DNA of 21,663 nt from a bacterium. GTDB lineage: Bacteria > Tectomicrobia > Entotheonellia > Entotheonellales > Entotheonellaceae. The notes under the pieces were generated by a model. The model saw nothing but the letters and a program-made list of their open reading frames with translations, made no database searches and had not been told where the DNA came from. Positions within the stretch are counted from its first letter, which is position 1, and every line of letters starts with the position of its first letter. The stretch is from the NCBI GenBank assembly GCA_027294925.1, contig JAPULM010000063.1, positions 1 through 21,663 on the forward strand, in the 5' to 3' direction. Made by a program: the position numbers and the translations under genes. This document shows, piece after piece, positions 7,549-15,823 of the stretch.

Positions 7549-7801
7549 TCGTTTTCTCCGGAATGAGAGGTTTCAGGATCAAGCTAAGACCGAATATCGC
7601 GTAGGAACATGTCCCGCTAATTGACACTGCTAACGCAGCGATTTTATCCATCTCATAAAGCAAACGATCATGCAGCATTCTAAAGCATGTTACCTGCTCT
7701 GTCCACTCAAGGTTCGGGACATACAGGGTCATTCCGTTTTCCGAAGTCCTCTCCCGCAAAGGGCGGCGAGGGCGTTATTTATGGCGCGGAGTGAAAAAAA
7801 C

Positions 7802-7820
7802 GTTAAATGATGCATTTAAC
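7802..7820. promoter_or_regulatory. Perfect inverted repeat, operator candidate upstream of ferredoxin
   Basis: GTTAAATG (7802-7809), spacer ATG, CATTTAAC (7813-7820): an 8-bp perfect inverted repeat that is AT-rich in a GC-rich setting. It sits a few bases upstream of the candidate -35 hexamer of the ferredoxin promoter and has no coding role. The size and symmetry suit a dimeric repressor or activator site; which regulator is unknown. Confidence 0.5.
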
Positions 7821-7823
7821 TGC

Positions 7824-7853
7824 TTGCCAGAATCCATCCTGGTGGGGTATCTT
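7824..7853 (+). promoter_or_regulatory. Candidate promoter of the ferredoxin gene
   Basis: TTGCCA (7824-7829) and TATCTT (7848-7853) are separated by 18 bases, about 90 bases before the ferredoxin ATG and directly after the inverted repeat. Consensus match is moderate (four of six bases in each hexamer). Confidence 0.3.
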
Positions 7854-7943
7854 TAGGCGGCTTAGTGCTCAGGCTGCTTATATTGCCGTGCCGTCAGGAC
7901 AGCCGTGTGTAGTCGAGATTTCTCAGATAAGGAGGAAGAATTT

Positions 7944-8231
7944 ATGACCTACATAATCGCTGAACCATGCGTTGACGTACTGGATCAAGCGTGTGTTGAC
8001 GTGTGTCCCGTTGATTGCATCCATTTTGATGAGGGCACTGATCGGATGTTGTATATTGATCCGGATGAGTGCATCGATTGTGGCGCCTGCGAACCGGAGT
8101 GCCCGGTTGAGGCCATCTTTGTGGAAGAAGATGTCCCCGATGAGTGGAAGGGTTACACCGAGGCAAATTATCTATGGTTTAATGATAAAGACGGCGCCCG
8201 TGCGAAAATTAACGAACTACGGCCAGAATAA
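7944..8231 (+). CDS. fdxA: 7Fe-type ferredoxin ([3Fe-4S][4Fe-4S]), FdxA-like
   Basis: Electron carrier of 95 residues. ATG 7944 is chosen over upstream in-frame codons because GGAGGAAG (7931-7938) precedes it and the protein then begins '[11 protein letters not shown]', the usual FdxA start. Cys9, Cys17, Cys21, Cys25, Cys43, Cys46, Cys49 and Cys53 reproduce the Azotobacter ferredoxin I pattern. By analogy, Cys9, Cys17 and Cys53 bind the 3Fe cluster, while Cys21, Cys43, Cys46 and Cys49 bind the 4Fe cluster, with Cys25 as the extra free cysteine. The tail '[16 protein letters not shown]' is also typical. It is very acidic, soluble and monocistronic, with a hairpin right after the stop. The partner enzyme is not encoded nearby. 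Confidence 0.93.
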   Translation: MTYIIAEPCVDVLDQACVDVCPVDCIHFDEGTDRMLYIDPDECIDCGACEPECPVEAIFVEEDVPDEWKGYTEANYLWFNDKDGARAKINELRPE

Positions 8232-8269
8232 AGCGCTGGAGCCAGGCAGGGTTCGATGGCTCCGGCGTT
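8232..8269 (+). terminator. Strong hairpin directly after the ferredoxin stop
   Basis: AGCGCTGGAGCCA (8232-8244) pairs with TGGCTCCGGCGTT (8257-8269) over 13 positions with two G-T wobbles; the loop is 12 bases. It begins one base after the TAA. There is no T-tract, so it is a terminator or message-stabilising stem rather than a textbook intrinsic terminator. Confidence 0.5.
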
Positions 8270-8338
8270 CCGGCCGGCTAAGCAGATTCCCGTCCTGGTA
8301 GCTTGGATGGCAGTCTGTTTGATTTCGGTAATGGCAGG

Positions 8339-8352
8339 TGCAGGCGCCTGCA
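8339..8352. repeat. 14-bp perfect palindrome between convergent genes
   Basis: TGCAGGCGCCTGCA reads the same on both strands and lies between the converging ferredoxin gene and the last gene of the minus-strand operon, 38 bases past the stop of the latter. It could form a hairpin in both transcripts and help end them. No T-run follows on either strand, so the role is uncertain. Confidence 0.35.
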
Positions 8353-8390
8353 AATCTGCTGTGCCTGTTCCTGCCGTTTCGCTTCCTTTT

Positions 8391-10007
8391 CTACCTTTTT
8401 CTAACCGCCTCTACTCTTTTCCCCTTCCTCCTCAGCCCACCGTTCTTACGCCGCCACTGCAACAACGGCAGCAATATTGCCGCGCTGCTGCAGAGTTGGG
8501 CAAACCAATCGCCGAAACGTGTATAAAGTGTACCCAGTCGCAAGGGTTGCACATTATGTATTCGCGTTCGACGCTGGTAAATGGGTAGTGCGCCTTGCTC
8601 GTGTCCCAGCGGATCGATAATGGAGGTTAGACCGGTATTGGTGACGCGCACCAAATAGACGCGATGTTCGACAGCACGAAAGGCCGCTAAGGTGCGATGC
8701 TGATAAGGTGCGCGCGTTTGCCCAAACCAGGCGTCATTGGTCAAATTGACGAGCAGTTGCGCACCCTGGCGGATCGCCCGCCGTGCCAGGCGAGGCAAAA
8801 TATCCTCGTAGCAAATGAGGCTGCCGATGCTGACGCCGTTGGGCAGGGTAAGCAGACTGCCTGTGCCTGGCGTTAGGTTGCCGATGGTCGGAGAAATATG
8901 GCGTAAAAACGGTAGATAGCGTTGCAGCGGGATATACTCGCCAAAAGCGAGTAACACTTGCTTGTCATAGCGTGCGATAATCCGTCTGTCCGGGGCGACA
9001 AGCAGAGCAGAGTTGAAGATATGGCGTTGGTTCGCCTGATCATGTGTATAGGTCAAGGCGCCAATCAGCCAGTGTGCCGAGTGGGTCTGTTGGATGGTCG
9101 GCAGGGCGAGATGTTGCGTCTGGGTCGGCAGGGCATAGGGATACATGGATTCCGGCCAGATGATCAGATCGGGTTGCTCGGCCAGCGTTGTACGGCTCAT
9201 GTCGATTTGGGTGTGTAGATGTTCACGGTTGCTGCTGCGGTTGTCTTTTTCATCAATACCGATATTGGGCTGAATGAGGGCAAGGCGCAACGACGTTGCT
9301 TGTTGCATGGCTCGGGTAATCTGCGGCATACGCCAGGCGGCATACCCAAGGCTGAGCAAGAGCAGGGCGGCAACCACAGCCGCCATGGCGCGGCGAGTCG
9401 TTGGGGACGGTTGGCTTGGATGAGGGAAAAACATGCTGCCGACCGTACTGGTAAGGAGCAGCAAAAATGTGATGCCGTGGATGCCGGTTAGATCAGCTAT
9501 CTGAATGATCGGTTTGACAGGGAATTGGGTGAATCCCAGATACCAAGGGAAGACACGCGGAAACAGATAATCCACCGCAACATAGGTGCAGGCTGGTAGC
9601 CATAGGCGAGACCACCAGGTAGGCTGGCCTGTGGTGAGGCGTAGCCAGGCCGCGAAGAGACCCAACCGGATGCCGTTGCCAACACCCATAATCGCCAGGA
9701 ACAACAGGCTTAGAGGCAATGGGATAAAGCCAAAGTGCACCATGGTGCCGATCAACCAGTGGAAGCCGATCCAGATGGCGAGCGTTTCAGTCCACCAGCC
9801 CAGTACAAAGGCACGTCCGAGGGAGGCATTACGTAGCGCCAGCAAAAGGGGAAGAAGCGCGATCCAGGTGCAAGGCCATAGGACTTCCCAAAGGGTTGGG
9901 ACGGCAATCAGCACGGCTGAGATTGAGGCAAGGAGAAGCGCGCTGGGGAGGCGGAGCGGTTGGGGCTCTGGCCGTTGTGGTGACCGCTGCTGTTGAGATG
10001 AAGGCAT
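8391..10007 (-). CDS. lnt: Apolipoprotein N-acyltransferase
   Basis: Inner-membrane enzyme that adds the third acyl chain to the N-terminal cysteine of lipoproteins, the last step of lipoprotein maturation in Gram-negative bacteria. ATG 10007 gives 538 residues; an in-frame TTG nine bases upstream is possible but has no better ribosome site. The first ~225 residues contain several hydrophobic spans, then a carbon-nitrogen hydrolase (nitrilase) domain begins at 'LRLALIQPNIGIDEK'. The catalytic triad is visible: Glu286 in 'IIWPES', Lys349 in 'YDKQVLLAFGEYIP', and Cys399 in 'SLICYEDI'. A C-terminal hydrophobic stretch is present ('FAQLCSSAAILLPLLQW'). It lies 60 bases after the second VWA gene as the last gene of the MoxR operon. 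Confidence 0.93.
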   Translation of the reverse strand: MPSSQQQRSPQRPEPQPLRLPSALLLASISAVLIAVPTLWEVLWPCTWIALLPLLLALRNASLGRAFVLGWWTETLAIWIGFHWLIGTMVHFGFIPLPLSLLFLAIMGVGNGIRLGLFAAWLRLTTGQPTWWSRLWLPACTYVAVDYLFPRVFPWYLGFTQFPVKPIIQIADLTGIHGITFLLLLTSTVGSMFFPHPSQPSPTTRRAMAAVVAALLLLSLGYAAWRMPQITRAMQQATSLRLALIQPNIGIDEKDNRSSNREHLHTQIDMSRTTLAEQPDLIIWPESMYPYALPTQTQHLALPTIQQTHSAHWLIGALTYTHDQANQRHIFNSALLVAPDRRIIARYDKQVLLAFGEYIPLQRYLPFLRHISPTIGNLTPGTGSLLTLPNGVSIGSLICYEDILPRLARRAIRQGAQLLVNLTNDAWFGQTRAPYQHRTLAAFRAVEHRVYLVRVTNTGLTSIIDPLGHEQGALPIYQRRTRIHNVQPLRLGTLYTRFGDWFAQLCSSAAILLPLLQWRRKNGGLRRKGKRVEAVRKR

Positions 10008-10067
10008 GTTGACCAAGTTGGTTCTGAGGGTGTCTGCACAATAGCTCGAGCGATCTGCACGGGGGTA

Positions 10068-11132
10068 TTATAGCAGAGTCTTGCTTCGTTTTGCCGTTTG
10101 TCTGAGGCGCCCGGTCCTGGTTTGAAATTGGTATAGTAGGATGCTGCAGAAAGCCGCAAAAAATAAACCTCGGCGGGCCGACCGCGGTCGTGGGACGGGT
10201 TGGGCGACCCGTTGGCCATAGCCGTCGACCAGCTGCTGTAGCCGATGGCTGAGGTCTGCTCGCTGAGCGGCTGGATAATACAGGCCACCGGTTTGCTCGG
10301 CGATGAAGCGCAGCACCGACGCGTTTACAACGGTGGTCAATACCTGTCCTGCCTGATTGGTGAGAAATCCGTCAATGCGTTGCGGAGCCGGAATGGGTGC
10401 CGGCCGGGACGACCCAATGCCCAGCGTGAAAATAGGTATAGGGGTTCGCTTCAGTGCATTTTGTAAGGCTGGGGTGATGCTTGTATCGCCATCGCTAAGC
10501 AAGATAAGAGACACCACGTCGGGCTGTGCATCTAACGCGGTATCAACGAATAGGGCTAGTCCTTGCTGCACTGCGGCGGCGAGATTGGTGCCGGGATTAA
10601 TGATGAAGGTCGAATCCAGACGTCGTATCTTTGCGATGATCGCTTGGTGATCAGCCGAGGGCTCAGAGACGACCGGGACTGATACGCCGGCAAACGCAAT
10701 GATTCCCACTCTTACCCCGCTTGGCAACTGTTCAAACAGATCTTGCACGGCTTGTTTTAGAATGTCGAGGCGGCTCGGGCCGGTGGGGATTTGTGGATCG
10801 GCTGGGGCTCGCATACTCGGCGAGACATCAACGATTAAGCCAATCGCAACACGTTCCCAGGCGGGTTCCAGACTGACGGTGGATAGTATGGGGGAGGCAA
10901 AGCCGAGCACGGCTAGGGCAAAACCTCCCAGCAGGCAAAAGGCACCTTGCAACTCGGTGCGGAAGCTGGGCAGCATACTATGGCTGAGCACCGCTGGTAC
11001 CTGACTCCAGCGTTGTAAGAGACGGCGTTTCAGGAGCCATTCATAGGCGAGCAGAGAGGCCAGTAGCGCTAGGAGGGCTAGGCCCCAGAGGGTGCCCGGA
11101 TGTTCCCATTGCACGGTAGGTAAGAACGCCAT
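10068..11132 (-). CDS. Membrane protein with von Willebrand factor A domain (BatA/BatB-like)
   Basis: Protein of 354 residues. Hydrophobic spans near residues 14-30 and 63-82 are followed by a VWA domain from about residue 95 to 285. The metal-ion-dependent adhesion site is intact: 'DVSPSM' at 102-107 (DxSxS), 'PGTNLAAA' providing the threonine, and 'LLSDGD' providing the later aspartate. Positively charged residues and a last hydrophobic stretch ('GLFFAAFCSILLY') lie near the C-terminus. In MoxR operons such VWA proteins form a membrane complex that presents partners to the AAA+ ATPase. Start ATG 11132 with a modest AGGGA site upstream, 14 bases after the previous gene. Confidence 0.85.
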   Translation of the reverse strand: MAFLPTVQWEHPGTLWGLALLALLASLLAYEWLLKRRLLQRWSQVPAVLSHSMLPSFRTELQGAFCLLGGFALAVLGFASPILSTVSLEPAWERVAIGLIVDVSPSMRAPADPQIPTGPSRLDILKQAVQDLFEQLPSGVRVGIIAFAGVSVPVVSEPSADHQAIIAKIRRLDSTFIINPGTNLAAAVQQGLALFVDTALDAQPDVVSLILLSDGDTSITPALQNALKRTPIPIFTLGIGSSRPAPIPAPQRIDGFLTNQAGQVLTTVVNASVLRFIAEQTGGLYYPAAQRADLSHRLQQLVDGYGQRVAQPVPRPRSARRGLFFAAFCSILLYQFQTRTGRLRQTAKRSKTLL

Positions 11133-11146
11133 AACGGATACGTCCC

Positions 11147-12025
11147 TTAGTGCACGGCGGGCTGTTGCCCGCCGCCAGCTCCGCCTTGCCGGGATGCCGG
11201 CCAGGGGTTTTTGGCTTCAATGGGCAAGGCAAAGAAAAATTGTTGGAAGCGTTGACGTTCGCGCTTGGAAAGTTCCGGCCTATCTTGCAATAGAAGGTCG
11301 CCCAGCGGTTGCTGCATATGCCTATTTAAGGCGCGCGGTGGCAGGGGTGCAGGGCGTTTCTGACTAAAAGTGGTAAGTAGTTCAAGAAGGAGCATGGCGC
11401 TCATGCGTGCCTGACGACTGATTTGCGCCTGTTGGGCATGGCTATAATCTACCGCAGCTGCTGTTTGCCGGATGGCCTGTGCCGCCAGTTGCCTTAAGGT
11501 GCGGCGTCCGCTGGTCTGTTCATCGACAGCGGCGAGGATGAGTTGCCAGGTTTGCGCCCGCGCCCCATTGACTTGAGCAGCCTGATAGATGCGCGGCTCG
11601 GTTGGCGCAATGTCGTCATAAGCCTGGCCGGCTTCGGTTAACAAGCGCTGCACCTTTACCAGCGAAGGGCGTGGCGTGACACGTGGGTCACGTGACGCCT
11701 GTTGGTAATGGCGTAACTCGGCTTCTGCAATGCGATAGCGACAGTTGGCGATTTGTAGCGTTAGATGGGCTGGGCTGACCAGGTGTCCCAACAGTCGTGC
11801 TCCGATCTGTATAGCGGGCCTCTGGGCCTGTTCCAGAGCGCTTTGATAGGCGATGATTGCGTCAGGGTAGTGTTGGTTTTGGTAGGCTGCGTCAGCTTGC
11901 TGGAGTCGAGTCGCATAGGCTTGACGCGTCTGTTCCAGGCCGTAAAGCAAAACACCGCTCAACAGTAGAAGCGTACCCAGCCAGAGCAAGGTGCGGCGCC
12001 AGTGTATGAGGGCGGACGGATTCAT
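11147..12025 (-). CDS. Membrane-anchored TPR-like protein of the MoxR operon
   Basis: Protein of 292 residues with one N-terminal membrane span (about residues 11-28) followed by a helical region. One tetratricopeptide-like unit is visible at about 40-70 ('ADAAYQNQHYPDAIIAYQSALEQA'). The rest is rich in Ala, Gln and Arg and looks helical. The position between two VWA genes corresponds to BatC-like TPR proteins in Bat operons, but sequence identity to BatC is not evident. Its ATG overlaps the stop of the preceding VWA gene by four bases (ATGA), so translation is coupled. Confidence 0.72.
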   Translation of the reverse strand: MNPSALIHWRRTLLWLGTLLLLSGVLLYGLEQTRQAYATRLQQADAAYQNQHYPDAIIAYQSALEQAQRPAIQIGARLLGHLVSPAHLTLQIANCRYRIAEAELRHYQQASRDPRVTPRPSLVKVQRLLTEAGQAYDDIAPTEPRIYQAAQVNGARAQTWQLILAAVDEQTSGRRTLRQLAAQAIRQTAAAVDYSHAQQAQISRQARMSAMLLLELLTTFSQKRPAPLPPRALNRHMQQPLGDLLLQDRPELSKRERQRFQQFFFALPIEAKNPWPASRQGGAGGGQQPAVH

Positions 12026-13092
12026 AACAAGCTCCGAAATGGTACAAACAATCGTAGGGTCAGCGCCACCGGCAATAGGAGTAGCGCGGGTAAGGCGTAA
12101 CGATACAGGGGGTGCGGCACCGTACGTACTTCTAGGCGGCTGGGGGTGGTTTCGAGACGGTCAATTTCGCCATAGGCCTGAGCCAATTGTCGGCGCTCTG
12201 TCACCCTGCGAATATGGAAGAAACGCCAGGTGGGATGGCGCTGGAAGAAGGGCTGTAGATGGCTCGGCAAGGTGTCGACACTGATGAAGTAGAGACGTTT
12301 AAAACCCAGATTTTCGAACAACCGCAGCACCTGCATATGGTTGATGATTTCATCTGTCGTGCGTTCCAGGCGTACGCGGGCGTCACTCAAGATAATGATG
12401 ACTTTACCTTTTCCCAGTTGGCGTTGGTCCGCAACCTCGGGTAGGTGCAAGACGAATTCACCTTTGTTCTTTTGCAGCAGATGGCGTCCGAGGCGGCTAA
12501 TTTCGTCCAGGGCGTATTGAAAACGCTGCTGACGCTGCGTTTCCGGCAGCGAACGGTTTTGCCACAGAACCGTTTCGACCTCGTCTTCAATGAAACTGGC
12601 GAGACATTTGAACAGACCGACACCGAGTTGTGTGCCGCTGATACTGATGCCCTCCTGCATGCGAAGTTCTTTGATTAAGCCACCATGATTGCGAGTTAGA
12701 ATACCCCCCGAAGCCACGTCGCTAAACAGCACCACACCCATACTGTCGCTATCCGGGCGTTGCCGGATGAACGATTCTGCCACGGATTTGGCGACCTGGA
12801 TCGGTTTACCCTCCATACTTGAAGAGGTATCGATCAACAGCAGAATTTTGCGCGTTTCTTGTACGGTATACAACTCGTCAGTGCCGCCAGTCGGTTCGGC
12901 CGTAAGCGCAATAAGCAGAATCAACAAGGCGCTAATCAAAATGCTCGGGAGGCTACGATAGCACGGCGTGCGTGGCAGGCCTGCCACGCTGGACACATTG
13001 AAGGCCAAATAATGCCGCTGCTGACGGCGTGGCAGTGCTCGCACTAGTAACAGAATAAGCAAACTAAAGGCGATCGGATGGGCGAAGGACAC
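12022..13092 (-). CDS. Membrane protein with von Willebrand factor A domain (BatA-like)
   Basis: Protein of 356 residues starting at GTG 13092, with GGAGG seven bases upstream. Hydrophobic spans lie near residues 8-19 and 48-64. The VWA domain begins at about residue 82, with 'LLIDTSSSMEG' giving the DxSxS motif (Asp88), a threonine in 'SISGTQLG' and an aspartate in 'VIIILSDARV'. A final span is present at about 330-350. It overlaps the upstream large exported protein by 29 bases and the downstream TPR-like gene by four. The domain is longer than usual, with a 'FIEDEVETVLWQNRSLPETQRQQ' type insertion between the threonine and the second aspartate that is probably lineage-specific. Confidence 0.83.
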   Translation of the reverse strand: MSFAHPIAFSLLILLLVRALPRRQQRHYLAFNVSSVAGLPRTPCYRSLPSILISALLILLIALTAEPTGGTDELYTVQETRKILLLIDTSSSMEGKPIQVAKSVAESFIRQRPDSDSMGVVLFSDVASGGILTRNHGGLIKELRMQEGISISGTQLGVGLFKCLASFIEDEVETVLWQNRSLPETQRQQRFQYALDEISRLGRHLLQKNKGEFVLHLPEVADQRQLGKGKVIIILSDARVRLERTTDEIINHMQVLRLFENLGFKRLYFISVDTLPSHLQPFFQRHPTWRFFHIRRVTERRQLAQAYGEIDRLETTPSRLEVRTVPHPLYRYALPALLLLPVALTLRLFVPFRSLL

Positions 13093-14905
13093 GGGCTGCC
13101 TCCGGGTCTGTCAAGGACAAAATAACTTGCTGAGCCGCTGTACTGATCCGCTGCTGATCCACTAGAGGTAAAACGGCCGTCGGAGCGGAGGCTCGAGCAT
13201 CGAGTTCCTCTAGTAGCTGTAGGGCAGGCTCGAGCAAGCAGGTCTGATCCGGTGTGACGTTTGGTAAATGGGCGATGATCATATCGGTAGAGATGCCGGC
13301 ACCACCCGCAAAGGTGGTGTGGTCACCATATAGCCGTTCGCCTAACAGACGGCGTAGGACGGCGGCGTAGTCGCGTAGCCAGCCACGCACATGGTCAGAG
13401 GACCGGCTGGTGTCTAGGGGGATGGCGTTGTGCAGGCGTTGCCATTCCGTTTGATAGGCTTGCCGTAATTGGCGCGGCGATCGGGCTTTACTCGACACCG
13501 AGGGTGGCCGCCGCCAGGGACGCAGCAAAAGGCCGGCGACAAAAATGAACAAACCGCTACCCAGCGTTCCCAGCGCCAGTGGCCGTAGCCAGGGCTGATG
13601 GGGTTGGGAACGACGCGGCGCGGGGAGAATATCACCCGGCAGCACATCGGTGCGCAGCGGCAGGTGGGCGTTGACCGTGAGTAGGTATCCCTCTTGCGGC
13701 AGGCTTTCAATTTGCTGCGTTTGGCGCCGGGATTGGTCAAGGCTATAGGTAATCGGTAGACTTGGAATCCAGTAGGTGCCGGGTATAGACACCCGCAGCA
13801 GGTAGTTGATCTGATCGCGCTGGCGACCTTCAGCCGCTTGCGTCGTTTCCCGCTTGACTTCAGTGATGTAAATCAATTCTGACGGCAGACCGGTGGACTG
13901 GGTGAGGGCGCGGCGTAGCGCTGGCAGCGCAGTGCTCTCGGGCAGAACGCGAATTTGCCGGCTGTATTCAAGCTGTAGATGGTAGGTGACGGGTTCGCGA
14001 ACGTTGACCAGTGGAAAATCCCAGCCCGTATCCAGCTTGACTCGGGCCGTAATCGCTGGCGGCGTTGTGTTAGGGGTGACGGGTGGTGTTGTGTCGGGAG
14101 TGACGGGTGGTGTTGTCTGAGACGATTTGATAGGCGCTGCTGTCGATAGTGCGACAGGCGGTGTGGTGTCAATATCTAGCCAGATAGGCTGGACTGTTTT
14201 GACCAGATGGGTGGCCTCTTCAAAAGCACGCATGACGGCCAGGATGTTGGTCGTGCTTTGCGTCCGCAAGCGCAGGGTGTAGGTGGCATCCTGTAGTGAC
14301 TGTATCGTTACCGGCTGGCGTCTTAAAAAGCCGGCAATGCGCTGGCTCTGGACCGTCTGTAAGAACACGGTGCTAAATTCGATAAAAGGCGCTGCCGGCC
14401 CCTGACTCAGCTGCAAGATGGGTAGCGCATAGTCGACCACTGCCAATTCTTGCATGGTATTGAGTCGTATGGCCGTCCCAGCCAGGCTCAAATCGTCCGC
14501 CGTTGAGATGATGTAGGTGGCGAAATAGTTGCCGTGCGGTCCGAGTTGGTAGTCCTTCCAGGTCAGGTCTGCAACCGTTGGCTGTTGTAGAAACGACTGG
14601 AGTGCAAGGCGCTTGCGGTCGCGTTCAGCTGCATCAGAGGCGATAATGCCAACCAAAATCTGCCGTCGTGACAACTGTGACAACAGCTCCTTGCGCTGTT
14701 TGCTTCCGTCAGCGTTGTGCACGTAGAATTGGAAGTCTGATAGCGTATAGTAGGCGGGGGCCGATAGGGCTGAGGACAGGGGACTGAGGACGATACAAAG
14801 TAGTAGGCCGATCAGTAGCCAACCGCCTCCCTTTCGTACACAAATTTCTTCCTCTCCGGCAGAGGGGACGAGGGAGATTTTGTAATGTTTCAGACACTTA
14901 AACAC
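13064..14905 (-). CDS. Large exported, C-terminally anchored protein of the MoxR operon (BatD-like)
   Basis: Protein of 613 residues starting at GTG 14905 with GAGGG seven bases upstream; an ATG two bases before it is in a dead frame. A hydrophobic signal or anchor segment follows at about residues 28-50 ('GWLLIGLLLCIVLSPL', ending SALSA). The exported part is beta-rich and contains a Thr-Pro linker made of near-repeats of 'TTPPVTP' (about residues 265-290). A second membrane span ('LGTLGSGLFIFVAGLLL') lies near 450-470, and about 145 cytoplasmic helical residues follow. This layout of signal peptide, beta domains, C-terminal span and cytoplasmic tail, together with its place between DUF58 and VWA genes, matches BatD-type proteins. 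The family call rests on topology and context rather than a recognised motif. Confidence 0.68.
   Translation of the reverse strand: MFKCLKHYKISLVPSAGEEEICVRKGGGWLLIGLLLCIVLSPLSSALSAPAYYTLSDFQFYVHNADGSKQRKELLSQLSRRQILVGIIASDAAERDRKRLALQSFLQQPTVADLTWKDYQLGPHGNYFATYIISTADDLSLAGTAIRLNTMQELAVVDYALPILQLSQGPAAPFIEFSTVFLQTVQSQRIAGFLRRQPVTIQSLQDATYTLRLRTQSTTNILAVMRAFEEATHLVKTVQPIWLDIDTTPPVALSTAAPIKSSQTTPPVTPDTTPPVTPNTTPPAITARVKLDTGWDFPLVNVREPVTYHLQLEYSRQIRVLPESTALPALRRALTQSTGLPSELIYITEVKRETTQAAEGRQRDQINYLLRVSIPGTYWIPSLPITYSLDQSRRQTQQIESLPQEGYLLTVNAHLPLRTDVLPGDILPAPRRSQPHQPWLRPLALGTLGSGLFIFVAGLLLRPWRRPPSVSSKARSPRQLRQAYQTEWQRLHNAIPLDTSRSSDHVRGWLRDYAAVLRRLLGERLYGDHTTFAGGAGISTDMIIAHLPNVTPDQTCLLEPALQLLEELDARASAPTAVLPLVDQQRISTAAQQVILSLTDPEAARVLRPSDRL
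14044..14125 (-). repeat. Short imperfect tandem repeat encoding a Thr/Pro linker
   Basis: On the plus strand a GTGACGGGTGGTGTTGT unit appears twice, with a third diverged copy. In the minus-strand gene it encodes repeated TTPPVTP units. It lies inside the large exported protein and probably forms an extended periplasmic spacer. Copy number may vary between strains. Confidence 0.6.
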
Positions 14906-14932
14906 ATGTTTTCCCTCAGTCTATTCGGTCTG

Positions 14933-15823
14933 TCAGACCCACACATGTGCCGTACGAGCAAGAAACAGACGTAACAAATCGCTCTGATAGTCCGTGCTGG
15001 CGCTAGCGATCATATACTGCGGACCACATGCCCGTTGCAGGGCTTGTTCACGGCCTGCACGCTCTTCTAACATGCGCTCATGGTAGGCGCGCCGGAAGGT
15101 GCGTGATGCGGTATCCAATTCCACCAATCGACCACTTTCAAAATCACGTACAACGACGCGTCCCACAGCTGGCAGAGATATCTCGCTGTCATCTTCAATT
15201 AAGACCGCGAAGGTATCGTGCGAAGCGCTGAGGTGGTCGAGCGTCTGGCGCCAGTCCGGCATGCGAAAATCGGACATCACGCACAGCAGCGCAGGCCGGC
15301 TAACGGGTATGTAACGCAGAACGGAGGCTAAATTTGTCGTTGGGTTTGACGCTGGTGCCGACGGCGTATAGTGCCAAAGGGTGTCCAGGCAACGCAGTAC
15401 GGCATCGCGCCGTTGCTTGGGCGGATGATAAACAATCGTTTCGTCGGCAAAGGCGATTAAGCCAAAGGCATCGGCTTGACGCAAGGTCGCGAGCGCCAGC
15501 AGGCCGGTGCAATCGAGCGCAATTTGGTACTTGGAGAGATGCTGTCCAAACAACATCGAGGCGCTGACGTCGCACAAGACGATGAGCTGTAGTTGGGTTT
15601 CTGCTTCGAAGCGTTGCATGAGGAGCGTTTGCTCTTTGCGGCTAGCCTTCCAGTCAATGAAGCGCCGCTCGTCGCCTAGGCGGTAGGTCTCGTGCTGACG
15701 GAGCCGAAAGCCATTGCCCGTGTAGGGGCTGCGGTGGTTGCCCGGCCGGGCCTGGCGAAGCTTGGTAGTGGTGTGCAGCGCCAGGGTGGTTGCGCAGTTT
15801 GCCAGCCATTCATCGAAGGTCAT
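14933..15823 (-). CDS. DUF58 domain protein of the MoxR operon
   Basis: Protein of 296 residues, predicted soluble. The DUF58 signature is complete: 'RPGNHRSPYTGNGF', 'YRLGDERRFIDWKASRKEQTLL' at about 47-68, then 'FEAETQLQLIVLCDVSASM' with a VWA-like DxSxS (Asp85). DUF58 proteins almost always accompany MoxR ATPases and are thought to act in the same chaperone-like complex. Its ATG overlaps the MoxR stop by four bases (ATGA), showing translational coupling; 27 bases separate it from the next gene. Confidence 0.9.
   Translation of the reverse strand: MTFDEWLANCATTLALHTTTKLRQARPGNHRSPYTGNGFRLRQHETYRLGDERRFIDWKASRKEQTLLMQRFEAETQLQLIVLCDVSASMLFGQHLSKYQIALDCTGLLALATLRQADAFGLIAFADETIVYHPPKQRRDAVLRCLDTLWHYTPSAPASNPTTNLASVLRYIPVSRPALLCVMSDFRMPDWRQTLDHLSASHDTFAVLIEDDSEISLPAVGRVVVRDFESGRLVELDTASRTFRRAYHERMLEERAGREQALQRACGPQYMIASASTDYQSDLLRLFLARTAHVWV

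Larger units (their letters stand above)
7549..7943. other. Intergenic region between divergent amidohydrolase and ferredoxin genes
   Basis: About 395 bases separating two divergently transcribed genes. The half near the amidohydrolase holds its Shine-Dalgarno site; a weak antisense open frame (7490-7759) there is not supported. The half near the ferredoxin holds the inverted repeat and promoter candidate listed separately. I see no RNA gene here. Confidence 0.5.

Noticed and set aside
7490..7759. 89-residue minus-strand frame upstream of the amidohydrolase
   Set aside because: It overlaps the amidohydrolase start by 59 bases in another frame, shows no motif and has no supported start.
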